64,000 nucleotides of DNA from Rhodanobacter sp. DHB23 (lineage in GTDB: Bacteria > Pseudomonadota > Gammaproteobacteria > Xanthomonadales > Rhodanobacteraceae): contig NZ_JACYXK010000025.1 in NCBI RefSeq assembly GCF_014842975.1, positions 124,001 to 188,000 on the forward strand, written 5' to 3'. A model generated the notes under the pieces. The model ran no database searches. It was given only the letters and a program-made list of their open reading frames with translations, and was not told the DNA's origin. The position numbers and the translations under genes are program-made. Position 1 is the first letter of the stretch. Each line of letters opens with the position of its first letter. Shown piece by piece: positions 21,975 through 30,795 of the stretch.

Positions 21975-24362
21975 ATGCATCACGTTCGTTTGAAAGCACT
22001 GGCCGCCGCCATCGCCCTGGCTGCTGCCTCTTCTTCCGTCTGCGCCACCGGTGCGGTCGGCACAGCGCAGTTCGCTTCCATCCGCCATGCCACCACCCTG
22101 CAGACGGGGGACCGGGTCGTCGGTGCGCTGGACATTGCGCATCCGATGCGCGTCGCGGTATCGCTGAAGCTGCGCAACAAGGCGCAGCTGGATGCGTTCG
22201 TCGCCAATCCGCACCATCCCAACCTGACCCCGGCGCAGTTCAATGAGCTGTATGCGCCGACGCAGGAGCAGGCGCAGCAGGTGGCCGATTACCTGCGGCA
22301 GTCCGGTTTCAGCAACGTCACCGTCGAGCCGAACCGCCTGCTGGTGACCGGCGAAGGCCGCGCCGACACCGCTGCCGCCGCGTTCCGCACCTCGCTGGTC
22401 AGCGTGCACACGCATGACGGCCGCAATGCCTACGGCACCTCCAGCGACGTGCAGATCCCGGCATCGCTGCAGGGCATCGTGAACGAAGTGCTGGGTCTGC
22501 AGACCGTGCATACCTTCCACGTGCTGACGCCGGTGCATCCCAACGCGACCAGCGGCACCGCCAGCGCGCATGCGCCGACCGACTTCCCCACGATCTACAA
22601 CGCGGGCAGCACGGCGACCGGTTCGACGATCAACGTCGGCGTGATCACCTCCGGCAGCATGACCAACATCAAGACCGACTTCAGCTCGTTCCTCAGCCAG
22701 CATCCCAGCCTCGGCAGCATCCCGCTGAACGTGGTGACGGTGGACGGCGGCGGCACCAGCACCAGCGGCGACGGCGAGTGGGACCTGGACACCCAGGACA
22801 TCGCCGGCATGGCGGGTGGCGTGAAGGCGTTCTACCTGTACGACACCTCCAGCCTGGACACCCAGCCGCTGGTGGACGACTTCAACGCGGCAGTCACCGC
22901 CAACGTGGTGCGCATCATCAACGTCTCGATCGGCGGCTGCGAGACCGGCATGGAGACCAGCGGCGCGGCCACCGGCGACAGCATCTTCGAGCAGGCCGAC
23001 GCGCAGGGCCAGACCTTCTCGATCTCCTCCGGCGACAGCGGCGCGGACGAGTGCGGCACCGGTGGCATCGTGCCGAGCTGGCCGGCCGATTCGCAGTACG
23101 TGGTGGCGGTGGGCGGCACCGAGCTGTACACCTCGGGCACCACCTGGACCAACGAGACGGTGTGGAACAACCTCAGCGAGAACGAGGGCGCGACCGGCGG
23201 CAGCCCCAGCACCTTCGAGCCGCAGCCGAGCTGGCAGAGCGGCGTGGGCCAGAACGCGGGCAGCAAGTACCGCGGCCTGCCCGACGTGGCCTTCGACGCC
23301 AGCCCGGACAGCGGCGCCAACGTGATCGTGGATGGATCCAGCGAACAGATCGGTGGCACCAGCCTCGCCTCGCCGCTGTTCGTGGGTACCTGGGCGCGCG
23401 TGCTGGCGACCAAGTCCTCGCTGGGCTTCGCTGCGCCGCTGATCTATGCCGACGCCGCGTCGCATTACTCGACCGACTTCCATGACGTGACCTCCGGCAA
23501 CAACAGCGGCGAGACCGCCGCGGTGGGCTGGGATTACACCACCGGCTTCGGCTCGATCAACATCGCCAACTTCGTGGCCAATGTGGCCGGTAGCGGCGGC
23601 GGTACCACCGGTGGTACGCCGGTGGCCAGCTTCACCGACACAACGAGCGGCCTGACGGCGACGTTCACCAACACGTCCACCGACACCGGCGGCACGATCA
23701 GCACCTACTCGTGGACCTTCGGCGACGGCGGCACCTCGACCGCGGCCAGCCCGAGCCACACCTATACCGCAGCAGGCACCTACACGGTCAGCCTGACGGT
23801 GACCGACAACACCGGTGCCACCAGCACCAAGTCGGGCTCGGTGACGGTCACGTCGAGTGGCGGCGGCACGCCGACCCAGGTGCTCGGCAACACCGGCTTC
23901 GAAACCGGCACGGCTTCGCCGTGGACGATGAGCTCGGGCACGCTGTGCACCACCACCACCTCGTCGTCCAGCTACTGCGGCAGCGGCGAGAGCGCACATG
24001 CCGGTTCGTGGTTCGCCTGGCTGGATGGCTACGGCACCTCGCATACCGACACGGTGTCGCAGAAGGTGGCCATTCCCAGCGGCCACACCACGGCCACGCT
24101 GCAGTACTACCTGCACATCGACACCACCAAGAGCTCGGCGGTCGATACCTTCACGGTGCAGGTGCTGAACAGCTCGGGCTCGGTGCTGGCGACGGTGGGT
24201 TCGTTCACCAACGCCAACAAGAACACCGGCTATGCGCTGGAATCCGCCAACCTGTCCGCCTACATCGGCCAGACGGTGACCATCAAGTTCACCGGCAAGG
24301 AGACCTCGTCTTCCGGCAACACCGACTTCACGCTCGACGACGTCACGTTGAACGTGCAGTAA
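21975..24362 (+). CDS. Secreted S53 (sedolisin/kumamolisin) protease with PKD domain
   Basis: The protein has 795 residues. A signal peptide (MHHVRLKALAAAIALAAASSSVCA) is followed by a pro-kumamolisin prodomain (about 35-190) and an S53 catalytic domain. The Glu and Asp of the Ser-Glu-Asp triad fit GEWDLDTQD (near residue 265), the oxyanion Asp fits SSGDSGADECG and the Ser fits IGGTSLASPLF (near residue 460). A PKD domain follows (about 545-635, YSWTFGDGG...HTYTAAGTYTVSLTVTD), then a 160-residue C-terminal beta domain. S53 enzymes act at acid pH, and some members degrade collagen. It is a likely substrate of the type II system upstream. ATG 21975 has GGGGAG six bases before it. Confidence 0.9.
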   Translation: MHHVRLKALAAAIALAAASSSVCATGAVGTAQFASIRHATTLQTGDRVVGALDIAHPMRVAVSLKLRNKAQLDAFVANPHHPNLTPAQFNELYAPTQEQAQQVADYLRQSGFSNVTVEPNRLLVTGEGRADTAAAAFRTSLVSVHTHDGRNAYGTSSDVQIPASLQGIVNEVLGLQTVHTFHVLTPVHPNATSGTASAHAPTDFPTIYNAGSTATGSTINVGVITSGSMTNIKTDFSSFLSQHPSLGSIPLNVVTVDGGGTSTSGDGEWDLDTQDIAGMAGGVKAFYLYDTSSLDTQPLVDDFNAAVTANVVRIINVSIGGCETGMETSGAATGDSIFEQADAQGQTFSISSGDSGADECGTGGIVPSWPADSQYVVAVGGTELYTSGTTWTNETVWNNLSENEGATGGSPSTFEPQPSWQSGVGQNAGSKYRGLPDVAFDASPDSGANVIVDGSSEQIGGTSLASPLFVGTWARVLATKSSLGFAAPLIYADAASHYSTDFHDVTSGNNSGETAAVGWDYTTGFGSINIANFVANVAGSGGGTTGGTPVASFTDTTSGLTATFTNTSTDTGGTISTYSWTFGDGGTSTAASPSHTYTAAGTYTVSLTVTDNTGATSTKSGSVTVTSSGGGTPTQVLGNTGFETGTASPWTMSSGTLCTTTTSSSSYCGSGESAHAGSWFAWLDGYGTSHTDTVSQKVAIPSGHTTATLQYYLHIDTTKSSAVDTFTVQVLNSSGSVLATVGSFTNANKNTGYALESANLSAYIGQTVTIKFTGKETSSSGNTDFTLDDVTLNVQ

Positions 24363-24388
24363 GCGCAGCACGCGAGCTGCAAACCCGG

Positions 24389-24416
24389 AGCCCGGTCGCA
24401 AGGCCGGGCTCTTTTG
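24389..24416 (+). terminator. Rho-independent terminator after the S53 protease
   Basis: GAGCCCGG (24389-24396) and CCGGGCTC (24405-24412) form an 8-bp stem with an 8-base loop, followed by TTTT. It begins 26 bases after the protease stop codon. Confidence 0.9.
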
Positions 24417-24550
24417 ATTCTCGCGACCAGGGACGATTGCAAAGGTGCTCGAGAGTGTGGCCAAGGATGGCCACCTGTCTGATGCTCGCGATCGTGGATG
24501 ATCGCAACGATGCCGATGGAATATCCCGGCGCGCATGCGACCATGGGCGC

Positions 24551-25786
24551 ATGACGCAAGACTCTTCCCCGCGACTGGCCATCGTCGGCGGCGGTCCGGC
24601 CGGCCTGATGGCGGCCGAAGCCGCCTGCGCCGACGGCATCCAGGTCGATCTGTACGACGCCATGGGCTCGGTGGGGCGGAAATTCCTGCTCGCCGGCAAG
24701 GGCGGACTCAACCTCACCCACGGCGAACCGTTCGCACGCTTCGTCGAACGCTACGGCGAGCGCCGCGGGGAAGTCGCCCGCTGGCTGCGTGCCTTCGATG
24801 CCGATGCCTTGCGCGACTGGGCGCGCGGGCTGGGGGTGGAAACCTTCGTCGGCAGCTCGGGCCGCGTGTTCCCCGCCGACATGAAGGCCGCGCCGCTGCT
24901 GCGCCGCTGGCTGCATCGCCTGCGCGCGGCAGGCGTCACCTTCCACATGCACCATCGCTGGCTGGGCTGGACGGGCGGTGGCGCGCTGCGATTCGCCGCG
25001 GCGGAAGGCGAACGCATCGTCGCGGCCGATGCCGTGGTGCTGGCGCTGGGCGGCGCGAGTTGGCCGAAGCTGGGTTCCGATGGTGCGTGGGTGGCTCCCT
25101 TGTGCGACGCCGGCGTCGACATCGCACCCCTGCAAAGCGCCAACTGCGGCTTCGAGATCGCATGGAGCGAACACCTGCGTACGCGCTTCGCCGGTGCGCC
25201 GCTGAAGTCGGTGGTGGCGCATTGGCTGGATCGCCACGGCATCGCGCAGGCGCGGCAGGGCGAATGCGTGCTCAGCGAATACGGCATCGAGGGCAGCCTG
25301 GTCTACGCGATCGGCGCGGACTTGCGCGAACGCGTCGCGCGGGATGGCGGGGCGATGCTGCACCTCGACCTTGCACCGGGCATCCCCCGGGTCGCCCTGG
25401 CCGAGCGCCTCGCCGCGCCGCGCGGCAAGCACAGCCTTGGCGACTGGTTGCGTCGCCGCGCGCATCTGGATGCCGCGAAATGCGCGCTGGTGTTCGAGGT
25501 TGCCGACAAGGTTGCGCTTGCCGATCCGGTTGCGCTTGCCGCACGCATCAAGGCACTGCCGTTGACCTTGCGTGCGCCGCGTCCGCTGGGCGAGGCCATC
25601 AGCACGGCAGGTGGCGTCCGCCTTGAAGCGCTCGATGAACATCTGATGCTGCGCGCGCGTCCGGGCACGTTCTGCGCGGGCGAGATGCTGGATTGGGAGG
25701 CGCCGACGGGCGGCTACCTGCTGACTGCTTGCTTCGCCAGCGGTTTGCTCGCGGGGCGTGGCGCGGCACGTTGGCTCCAGCAGTAA
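24551..25786 (+). CDS. FAD-dependent oxidoreductase (HI0933-like, TIGR03862 type)
   Basis: The protein has 411 residues. It has an N-terminal dinucleotide fold (LAIVGGGPAGLMAAEAACADG) followed by GRKFLLAGKGGLNLTH, typical of the HI0933/YhiN flavoprotein family. Further motifs are ADAVVLALGGASWPKLGSDG and, near the end, ISTAGGVRLEALDEHLMLRARPGTFCAGEMLDWEAPTGGYLL, the second FAD contact. The substrate is unknown; members of the wider group include RNA-modifying and bile-acid enzymes. The leaderless-looking start ATG 24551 has no strong ribosome-binding site. It stands alone between the S53 protease terminator and a repeat-rich gap. Confidence 0.85.
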   Translation: MTQDSSPRLAIVGGGPAGLMAAEAACADGIQVDLYDAMGSVGRKFLLAGKGGLNLTHGEPFARFVERYGERRGEVARWLRAFDADALRDWARGLGVETFVGSSGRVFPADMKAAPLLRRWLHRLRAAGVTFHMHHRWLGWTGGGALRFAAAEGERIVAADAVVLALGGASWPKLGSDGAWVAPLCDAGVDIAPLQSANCGFEIAWSEHLRTRFAGAPLKSVVAHWLDRHGIAQARQGECVLSEYGIEGSLVYAIGADLRERVARDGGAMLHLDLAPGIPRVALAERLAAPRGKHSLGDWLRRRAHLDAAKCALVFEVADKVALADPVALAARIKALPLTLRAPRPLGEAISTAGGVRLEALDEHLMLRARPGTFCAGEMLDWEAPTGGYLLTACFASGLLAGRGAARWLQQ

Positions 25787-26167
25787 TCCCCTCGCCCGCT
25801 TGCGGGAGAGGGGTAGGGGAGCGGGGCTTTTGTTCATTGCGTCTTATCGCAAGTGACAAAGCGTTTCGAGCCGCTGCCGCGGCCCGAGTCACTTTTCTCT
25901 GTGTGGCCAGAGAAAAGTAACCAAAAGAGAGGCCACCCCGATGCGGCGCTCTCCGGGCATCCGGCCCTGCGAGTACGTGAGGCGTGGCCGGGCTTTTCGG
26001 CCGGACTCCTGTCCGGTCGAAAAGGCGAGTCCATCCATGGACTCGCCCGCTGCGCGGCCTGATCGTCCCCGCCTCACCGCCGCATAGGAGCCCCGGGAAA
26101 GCAGCGCGCTCCTGCGCGCAGAAGCAACGGCCAGAGCAAAGCCAAGCCAAACCAAGCAAATCGCCAG
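25787..26167. repeat. Repeat-rich spacer: CCCTCTCCC copy and a second repeat unit
   Basis: At 25789-25828 a CCCTCTCCC-family copy (CCCGCTTGCGGGAGAGGG, then TAGGGGAGCGGGG) follows the flavoprotein stop. From about 25888 to 26100 there is a different unit: CTTTTCTCT, loop GTGTGGCC, AGAGAAAAG, then AACCAAAAGAGAGGCCACCC and GATGCGGCGCTC, followed by GGCTTTTCGGCC and a CGAGTCCATCCATGGACTCG palindrome. Units of this kind recur in related genomes from memory and are often mis-called as small proteins. No real gene is seen. Confidence 0.7.
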
Positions 26168-27979
26168 TCAGCGGTAATCCCGCACGATCTCCAGCAAAGG
26201 CGCGAGGTGCGCCTCGAAATGCTTCCAGCGGGCCACCGAGGATCGATAGATCGGTTTGCGCACCTGGGCGATGCTGGCGGTTCGCACGATGCGCCCGTTG
26301 CGGTGGAAATCGAGGCAGCGCGCATCCCAGGGAAGTCCGAGGTAGTCGAGCAGGCGGCGTGCCTGGCCCTCGGTATCGGCGACCATGTCCTCGTAGCGCA
26401 GGTCCAGCACGGTGCCGGGCGGCAGCACGCGGTGCCAGTGCCGCATCAGTTCGATGTAGCGCACGTAGTAGCGGCCCAGGCTGCCCAGCTCGTAGCTGAA
26501 GTCGAGATTGCCACCTTCGAACAGGCGCGCGTAACAGGAGAAGCACGAATCCATCGGATCGCGCATCGCATGGATGATCTTCGCGTGCGGCAGCATGCGG
26601 TGGATCATGCCCACGTGCAGGAAATTGGCCGGCAGCTTGTCGGTGATGTGGGTCGCATGCGGGGCATGCCGCCACGCGCGTTCCACGTAGGCTTCGCCCA
26701 ATTGCCGGCAGGCCTCGGCGGAGAGCGTGGCGGCGATTTCCGGATAGGCGGACGCAGGTGTGTCGAAGGAGTGCACCACGTCATGCAGGTCGGTCAGCTC
26801 GCCGGCACCGTGGATGCCCGGATGGCTGGCCAGGATCTGCTCGATCAGCGACGTGCCAGAGCGCGGCATGCCGACGATGAAGATCGGCGTCCTGCCGGCC
26901 TGGGACGATGGTGGAGGGTTTGCGAAAAAGTCGGCATGGAAGATCGACCGCAGGCGCGCGGCCAGCGCCGCTTCGCGCGCCTCGTCGTGCGGGAAGCGCG
27001 TGCGCTGCAGGCGATTGCCTTCCGCATAGGCCGCGAAGGCGTCGTCGTGCCGGCCGGCATCCTCGCGCATCTTGCCGAGCGCGAACCAGTAGTTGACGCG
27101 CCCTGCCGGCGGCAGGCCGGGGAGCTGGTGCTGCTGCTCCTCGAGGATGCGCAGGTGCGGGTCGTCCGCGGCATGCGTGCGGAAGGGCGCGAGGTTGCAA
27201 TGCGCCTGCAGGAAGTCCGGCTTGAGCGCGATCGCGGCTTCGAAGCAGGCGCAGGCTTCCTCCACGCGGCCCTGCTTCTTCAGGCACAGGCCCAGGTTGT
27301 TGAGCGCCATCAGGTAGTCGGGCTTGATCGCCAGCGCGTGCCGGTAACTCTGTTCGGCCTCGTCCAGCCGCAGCTGGTCGCGCAGGATGTTGCCGAGGTT
27401 GAAGTGCGGCTCGGCGAAGCGGTCGTGGATGGCCAGCGCCTGCCGGTAGCTGGACTCGGCTTCGTCGCGGCGGCCCTGGTCGCGCAGGGCATTGCCCAGG
27501 TTGTTGTGCGCTTCGGCGTAGTCCGGCCTGATCGCCAGCGCGCGGCGGTAGCAGGCTTCGGCCTCGGCCAGCCGCGACTGTTCGCGGTACACGATGCCCA
27601 GGCTGTTGTGCGTGCCCGCGTCGCCCGGGCGTGCGGCCAGCACCTGCAGGAAGTGTGCTTCGGCTTCGGCGGGCCGATGGATCGCCAGCAGGGTATGGCC
27701 AAGCCTGGCATGCGCCTCGATGAAATCGGGCCTGATCGCCAGCGCCTGCCGGAAGCTGTCCGCGGCTTCGTCCAGCTGCCCCTGGGCTCCATGGGCATTG
27801 CCCAGCAGGTAGTGCGCTTCAAGGTGGTCGGGCTTGAGCGCGATGGCCTGCCGGTAACTGCGCGCGGCATCGGCCAAGGCACCCCGTGTCATCTGCGACT
27901 TGCCCCGGGCGACGAGGGCGTCCGCATCATGCAGCGGCGGCGATGCGCTTTCTCCGGGAGGCATGTCGTCGTGGGGCAT
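26168..27979 (-). CDS. TPR-repeat sulfotransferase
   Basis: The protein has 603 residues. Residues 20-300 carry about eight tetratricopeptide repeats (for example EAHNNLGNALRDQGRRDEAE, with the ALAIRPDYAEAH linker). The C-terminal half is a sulfotransferase domain: the 5'-PSB loop TPIFIVGMPRSGTSLIEQIL near residue 369 binds PAPS, and the 3'-phosphate site fits AKIIHAMRDPMDSCFSCY. No signal peptide was seen. The acceptor is unknown; TPR-sulfotransferases of this architecture are common in proteobacteria. The gene ends in the repeat-rich spacer and is followed upstream by dbpA on the same strand, 24 bases away. Confidence 0.88.
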   Translation of the reverse strand: MPHDDMPPGESASPPLHDADALVARGKSQMTRGALADAARSYRQAIALKPDHLEAHYLLGNAHGAQGQLDEAADSFRQALAIRPDFIEAHARLGHTLLAIHRPAEAEAHFLQVLAARPGDAGTHNSLGIVYREQSRLAEAEACYRRALAIRPDYAEAHNNLGNALRDQGRRDEAESSYRQALAIHDRFAEPHFNLGNILRDQLRLDEAEQSYRHALAIKPDYLMALNNLGLCLKKQGRVEEACACFEAAIALKPDFLQAHCNLAPFRTHAADDPHLRILEEQQHQLPGLPPAGRVNYWFALGKMREDAGRHDDAFAAYAEGNRLQRTRFPHDEAREAALAARLRSIFHADFFANPPPSSQAGRTPIFIVGMPRSGTSLIEQILASHPGIHGAGELTDLHDVVHSFDTPASAYPEIAATLSAEACRQLGEAYVERAWRHAPHATHITDKLPANFLHVGMIHRMLPHAKIIHAMRDPMDSCFSCYARLFEGGNLDFSYELGSLGRYYVRYIELMRHWHRVLPPGTVLDLRYEDMVADTEGQARRLLDYLGLPWDARCLDFHRNGRIVRTASIAQVRKPIYRSSVARWKHFEAHLAPLLEIVRDYR

Positions 27980-28003
27980 GGCGGCGCGGGGGCGGTTCGT
28001 GCG

Positions 28004-29383
28004 TCAGCCCAGCGGCCGCACGCGGAAATTGCGGCCCTTGATGCGGCCGGCACGCAACCTTTCCAGTGCCTTGTTGGCCAGCGCGCGCGTGATCGCCACG
28101 TAGGCGCGCGTGGCGAACACGTCGATCTTGCCGATGTCCTTGGCGTCGAGCCCGGCGTCGCCGGTCAGTGCGCCGAGGATGTCGCCGGGGCGCAGCTTGT
28201 CCTGCCTGCCGGCGTCGATCACCAGGGTTTTCATCGGCGCCAGGTGCAGCGTCTTGCCGCGTGGCGGCGCTGGCTTCAGCGTGCGCCACGGCAACGCCGT
28301 GCCCAGCGCTTCCTCGATGTTGGCCGCCTTGGGGCGCTCGCGCGGCGTGCACAGCGTGATCGCCAGACCCGATTCGCCCGCGCGGCCGGTGCGGCCGATG
28401 CGGTGGGTATGCGTGTCCGGGTCGTGCGCGATGTCGTGGCTGATCACCAGCGGCAACGCAGTGATGTCGAGGCCGCGCGCCGCCACGTCGGTGGCCACCA
28501 GTACCGAGCAGCTGCGGTTGGCGAAGCGCACCAGCACCTCGTCGCGGTCGCGCTGTTCCATGTCGCCGTGCAGGGCCAGTGCCGAGAAGCCGCGCCGGTC
28601 CAGCTCCTGCGCCACCGCGTCCACGTCCTTGCGCATGTTGCAGAACACCAGCGCATGCTGCCCGCGCTCGCCGGCCAGCAGTTGCGCCAGCGCGTCGAGC
28701 TTGTGTGCCGGCTCCACCTCGATGAACTGCTGCTCGATGGCCGGCCGGGCCTCGACTGGCGCGTCGACGGTGACTTCCACTGGGTCGTGCTGCACGCGCC
28801 CGCTCACCGCGCGGATCTCGTCGGCATAGGTGGCCGAGAACAGCAGGGTCTGGTGGTGCTTCGCGATGCGCCCCACGATGTCGTCGATCGCTTCGCTGAA
28901 GCCCATGTCCAGCATGCGGTCGGCCTCGTCCAGCACCAGCACCTGGATGCCGCCGCCGTGCAGGCTGCCGCGCTTCAGGTGTTCCTGCACGCGGCCGGGC
29001 GTGCCGACCACGATGTGCGGGTCGTGCGCGAGCGAGGCCAGCTGCGGCCCCAGCGGCATGCCGCCGCACAGGGTCAGCAGCTTCACGTTGGGGATGTTGG
29101 CGGCGAGCTTGCGGATCGCCTTGCTGACCTGGTCGGCCAGTTCGCGCGTGGGGCACAGCACCAGCGCCTGCAGGCGGATCGTCTCCACCTGCAGGGCCTG
29201 CAGCAGGGCCAGGCCGAACGCGGCGGTCTTGCCACTGCCGGTCTGCGCCTGCGCGATCACGTCGCGGCCCTCCAGCATCGGCGGCAGGCTTTGCTCCTGC
29301 ACCGGCGTCATGGCGGTGTAGCCCAGCGTTTCGAGGCTGGCGAGCAGGGCGGGTTTGAGCGGCAGGGTGGCGAAGGCGGTCAT
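28004..29383 (-). CDS. dbpA: DEAD-box ATP-dependent RNA helicase DbpA
   Basis: The protein has 459 residues, like E. coli DbpA (457). DEAD-box motifs: Q-motif region GYTAMTPVQEQSLP, AQTGSGKT (I), PTRELADQ (Ia), TPGRVQEH (Ib), VLDEADRML (II), FSATY (III), DVAARGLDI (V) and HRIGRTGRAG (VI). The C-terminal RNA-binding domain, with LRPGDILGALTGDAGLDAKDIGKIDVFATRAYVAI, recognises hairpin 92 of 23S rRNA in this family. The role is large-subunit ribosome assembly. ATG 29383 gives MTAFATLPL, matching the family start. Confidence 0.93.
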   Translation of the reverse strand: MTAFATLPLKPALLASLETLGYTAMTPVQEQSLPPMLEGRDVIAQAQTGSGKTAAFGLALLQALQVETIRLQALVLCPTRELADQVSKAIRKLAANIPNVKLLTLCGGMPLGPQLASLAHDPHIVVGTPGRVQEHLKRGSLHGGGIQVLVLDEADRMLDMGFSEAIDDIVGRIAKHHQTLLFSATYADEIRAVSGRVQHDPVEVTVDAPVEARPAIEQQFIEVEPAHKLDALAQLLAGERGQHALVFCNMRKDVDAVAQELDRRGFSALALHGDMEQRDRDEVLVRFANRSCSVLVATDVAARGLDITALPLVISHDIAHDPDTHTHRIGRTGRAGESGLAITLCTPRERPKAANIEEALGTALPWRTLKPAPPRGKTLHLAPMKTLVIDAGRQDKLRPGDILGALTGDAGLDAKDIGKIDVFATRAYVAITRALANKALERLRAGRIKGRNFRVRPLG

Positions 29384-29415
29384 GCGCCATGATCGCATGC
29401 CGTCGCCGCAAGCCC

Positions 29416-29826
29416 CTATTCCAGTGCGGAATCGATGTGGATCTCGCCGCTCAGCACCTTGTGGATCGGGCAGGCGTTGGCGATCTGCAGCAGGCGTTCG
29501 CGCTGTTCCCCGCTCAGCTCGCCGCGCAGGGCGATGCGGCGGCCGATCCGGTTGCTGCCGGGCGGCGGCGCGCCGTCGGGATTGAAGTCCAGCGCCACCT
29601 CGACGCCTTCCAGCGGCCAGCCCTTGCGCTCGGCGTACATTTTCAGCGTGATCGTGGTGCAGGCACCCAGGCTGGACAGCAGCAGCCGGTGCGGGTCGGG
29701 GCCGGTGTCGCCGCCGTGCAGGGTGGGCGGTTCGTCGCCCGCCCAGGCATGGCCGCGGTCGTCGGTCAGGCGTACGGCGTAAGGCGTGCCGGCGATGGTG
29801 GCGGTGACGGCGGGAGTCGTGCTCAT
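29416..29826 (-). CDS. OsmC-family peroxiredoxin-like protein
   Basis: The protein has 136 residues. OsmC/Ohr fold with the two expected Cys: [24 protein letters not shown] (Cys near residue 55) and [10 protein letters not shown] (Cys near residue 118). The [14 protein letters not shown] motif marks the general OsmC (YhfA-like) subgroup rather than Ohr. It likely reduces organic hydroperoxides or binds a redox-active partner in the cytoplasm. The start ATG 29826 fits the family length; a longer frame exists but is not conserved. It is divergent from folB, with 118 bases between them. Confidence 0.87.
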   Translation of the reverse strand: MSTTPAVTATIAGTPYAVRLTDDRGHAWAGDEPPTLHGGDTGPDPHRLLLSSLGACTTITLKMYAERKGWPLEGVEVALDFNPDGAPPPGSNRIGRRIALRGELSGEQRERLLQIANACPIHKVLSGEIHIDSALE

Positions 29827-29944
29827 CGGTGTGCTCCGGTTGCGGTGGATGTGGTGTATCACGATTGCCCGCGGCCGGTGCGACTTGCATCCGCGGGCGC
29901 GGTCGCGGATCGTGTACGGCCCAAGGTTTCCGCCACGCCTCGCC

Positions 29945-30304
29945 ATGGACATCGTTTTCATCGAAGACCTGCGCATCGACGCCGTGATCGGCATCTACGA
30001 CTGGGAGCGCCGCGTGCGCCAGACCCTGGCGTTCGACATCGAGATGGCGTTCGACAACCGCGTACCCGCTGCCAGCGACGACATCGCGCACACGCTGAAC
30101 TACAAGGACGTGTCCAAGCGGCTGATCGACTACGTGGGCGCATCGAGTTTCGGCCTGGTGGAAACGCTGGCCGAGCGCTGCGCCGCGATCATCCGCGAGG
30201 AGTTCGGCGTGGCCTGGGTGCGGCTGAAACTCTCCAAGCCCGGCGCGGTGCGCGGCGCCAAGGCGGTGGGCGTGCGCATCGAGCGCGGCACGCGGCCGGA
30301 TTGA
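29945..30304 (+). CDS. folB: Dihydroneopterin aldolase FolB
   Basis: The protein has 119 residues, the family length. It converts 7,8-dihydroneopterin to 6-hydroxymethyl-dihydropterin and glycolaldehyde in folate synthesis. It shows [34 protein letters not shown], with the conserved GIYDWE; then [26 protein letters not shown] with the pterin-binding Glu, and [17 protein letters not shown] with the catalytic Lys. It is followed after two bases by folK, the next pathway step. Confidence 0.94.
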   Translation: MDIVFIEDLRIDAVIGIYDWERRVRQTLAFDIEMAFDNRVPAASDDIAHTLNYKDVSKRLIDYVGASSFGLVETLAERCAAIIREEFGVAWVRLKLSKPGAVRGAKAVGVRIERGTRPD

Positions 30305-30306
30305 GC

Positions 30307-30795
30307 ATGGAGCGCGTCTACCTCAGCCTCGGTTCCAACCTCGAACCGCGGCGCTACCTCAACGCGGCATTGGACGAGCTGCGCGCGCGCTTCGGTGCCA
30401 TCGCCGTGTCGCCGGCCTACCGCAGCAAGTCGGTGGGTTTCGACGGCGCGGATTTCGTGAACCTCGCCGTGGCGCTGGACACCGAGCTCGAGCCCGAGGC
30501 ACTCAACGACTGGCTGCATGCGCTGGAAGACCGCCACGGCCGTCGCCGCGACGTGCCGCGCTATTCCGACCGCACGCTGGACGTGGACATCGTGCTGTAC
30601 GGCGAGCGCGTGATCGATGGCGCCGGCCACCTGCAGGTGCCGCGCAAGGAACTCCGGCACGCCTTCGTGCTGAAGCCGCTGGCCGACATCGCGCCGCAAG
30701 CGCGCCATCCGGTGAGCGGGCGGACGCTGGCCGAGCTGTGGGCGGCGTTTCCGCAGGAGAGCGAGCCGCTGCGGCTGGAGCCGCTCACACCGTAA
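30307..30795 (+). CDS. folK: 2-amino-4-hydroxy-6-hydroxymethyldihydropteridine pyrophosphokinase FolK
   Basis: The protein has 162 residues. It transfers pyrophosphate from ATP to 6-hydroxymethyl-dihydropterin. It shows VYLSLGSNLEPRRYLNAALDEL at the start, YRSKSVGFDGADFVNLAVALDT and the signature DRTLDVDIVLYGERVI with the two magnesium-binding Asp. LQVPRKELRHAFVLKPLADIAP completes the signature. It lies two bases after folB. Its last 11 bases overlap the convergent pteridine reductase gene. Confidence 0.95.
   Translation: MERVYLSLGSNLEPRRYLNAALDELRARFGAIAVSPAYRSKSVGFDGADFVNLAVALDTELEPEALNDWLHALEDRHGRRRDVPRYSDRTLDVDIVLYGERVIDGAGHLQVPRKELRHAFVLKPLADIAPQARHPVSGRTLAELWAAFPQESEPLRLEPLTP

Noticed and set aside
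25693-26062. Small proteins in the spacer after the flavoprotein.
   Set aside because: They overlap the CCCTCTCCC and CTTTTCTCT repeats, and frames differ between strands; they look like translated repeats.
26207-29392. A plus-strand frame of over 1000 codons opposite the sulfotransferase and dbpA.
   Set aside because: Both minus-strand genes have complete catalytic motifs; the plus frame has none.
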